From assembly GCA_003564055.1 (NCBI GenBank), contig PWSG01000161.1:1-5782 (forward strand): 5,782 nucleotides of DNA, read 5' to 3'. Below the pieces are notes generated by a model that worked only from the letters and a program-made list of their open reading frames with translations, did no database searches and was not told the origin of the DNA. Each line of letters opens with the position of its first letter. The first letter of the stretch is position 1. Positions 5,172 through 5,782 of this stretch are shown piece by piece. The stretch comes from Syntrophomonadaceae bacterium (GTDB lineage: Bacteria > Bacillota > Dethiobacteria > DTU022). The position numbers and the translations under genes were made by a program.

Positions 5172-5782
5172 ATGAACGAAGGCGCAGCAGCGGCTAAAGC
5201 AGAAAAAAAGTCAACCATTGCCACCAAATTTTTTGAAATCCGCAAACGTGATGGTCGGGTAGTTTCATTTAACTCTGAAAAAATCACAGATGCAATTTTT
5301 AAAGCAGCCAGGGCAGTCGGCGGCAGTGACCGCGGGATTGCTGAAAACCTGACCAGGCAGGTTATAAAAAGTCTGGAAGAAGCTGCTCAAAACGGGGTAA
5401 TACCCTCGGTGGAAGAAGTTCAGGATGCCGTAGAAGTGGCTCTGATCGAAAACGGTCACGCCCGGACTGCTAAAGCATACATTCTTTACCGAGATCGGCG
5501 CACACGCATCCGCGAAGGCAAATCAGAGCTGATGGATGTAGTAAAAGACATCCTCATAGAAACCAGCCGCGAAAACGCTAATGTCAGTAATTCTCCTTCA
5601 GCCAAGATGCTGCAGATAGCCACAGCCGCCAGTAAACAGTATTATTTAAGCAATCTGCTGCCGGAAGAATATGCCCGTGCCCACGACGAAGGGGCATTGC
5701 ATATTCACGATCTCGACTATTACAGCAAAACGTTGAACTGTTTGCAGATCGACCTTTCCCACCTGTTTCAGGAAGGTTTTAA
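5172..5782 (+). CDS. nrdD: Anaerobic ribonucleoside-triphosphate reductase NrdD, 5' part only
   Basis: A class III ribonucleotide reductase that makes dNTPs from NTPs under anoxia using a glycyl radical installed by NrdG. The frame is open from the ATG at 5172 to the window end: 203 residues of a protein normally about 600-750 long. After an Ala/Lys-rich start (1-18), an allosteric ATP-cone covers about 20-110 (FFEIRKRDGRVVSFNSEKI at 20-38). The reductase domain begins with ENANVSNSPSAKMLQI (134-149) and continues through ALHIHDLDYYSKTLNCLQI (175-193). Cys190 lies in the N-C-x-x-x-D-L context of an active-site cysteine of phage T4 NrdD, so I infer that it is catalytic. The glycyl-radical C-terminus is outside the window, and nrdG is expected nearby. 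It is probably transcribed with nrdR and so controlled by NrdR. Confidence 0.95.
   Translation, partial: MNEGAAAAKAEKKSTIATKFFEIRKRDGRVVSFNSEKITDAIFKAARAVGGSDRGIAENLTRQVIKSLEEAAQNGVIPSVEEVQDAVEVALIENGHARTAKAYILYRDRRTRIREGKSELMDVVKDILIETSRENANVSNSPSAKMLQIATAASKQYYLSNLLPEEYARAHDEGALHIHDLDYYSKTLNCLQIDLSHLFQEGF

Overview
The window is a stretch of chromosome from an anaerobic, Gram-positive-type bacterium, most likely a Clostridia-class Firmicute. Three things point there: type II MurB, an FtsZ that is Bacillus/Clostridium-like along its whole core, and an oxygen-sensitive class III ribonucleotide reductase behind NrdR. This placement is inference from gene families and layout; no species can be named from the sequence alone. 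All genes lie on the + strand.

Bases 1-4151 are the distal part of a division and cell wall (dcw) cluster: murB, ftsQ/divIB, ftsA, ftsZ. A few codons of an upstream gene (probably murC) may overlap the murB start. MurB finishes UDP-N-acetylmuramate in the cytoplasm. FtsQ/DivIB is a single-pass divisome protein. FtsA tethers FtsZ filaments to the membrane through a C-terminal amphipathic helix, and FtsZ builds the ring. murB and ftsQ are 3 bp apart. ftsA follows an 82-bp gap that carries a full match to the Bacillus sigma-H promoter consensus overlapping a possible sigma-A promoter. ftsZ sits 32 bp behind ftsA with a strong ribosome binding site. A GC-rich hairpin at 4235-4262 probably ends the cluster.

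Bases 4152-4467 hold no gene. They contain the terminator and an 84-bp element bounded by inverted copies of GGGGACGGTTC, which looks like a REP/MITE-type palindromic insertion. In many spore-forming Firmicutes spoIIGA, sigE and sigG follow ftsZ; here they are absent.

Bases 4468 to the end are a deoxynucleotide-synthesis unit: nrdR (transcriptional repressor) followed by the 5' part of nrdD (class III reductase, cut by the window edge). The nrdR promoter is near consensus, with one perfect 16-bp NrdR box between -35 and -10 and a second box exactly 31 bp further on. This indicates that NrdR represses its own gene and probably nrdD. The 3' end of nrdR has been replaced or extended by a 7-bp tandem repeat that encodes an extra hydrophilic tail.

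The proteins are conserved housekeeping families, and I see no previously unknown multi-gene system. The unusual content is in the control regions and repeats.
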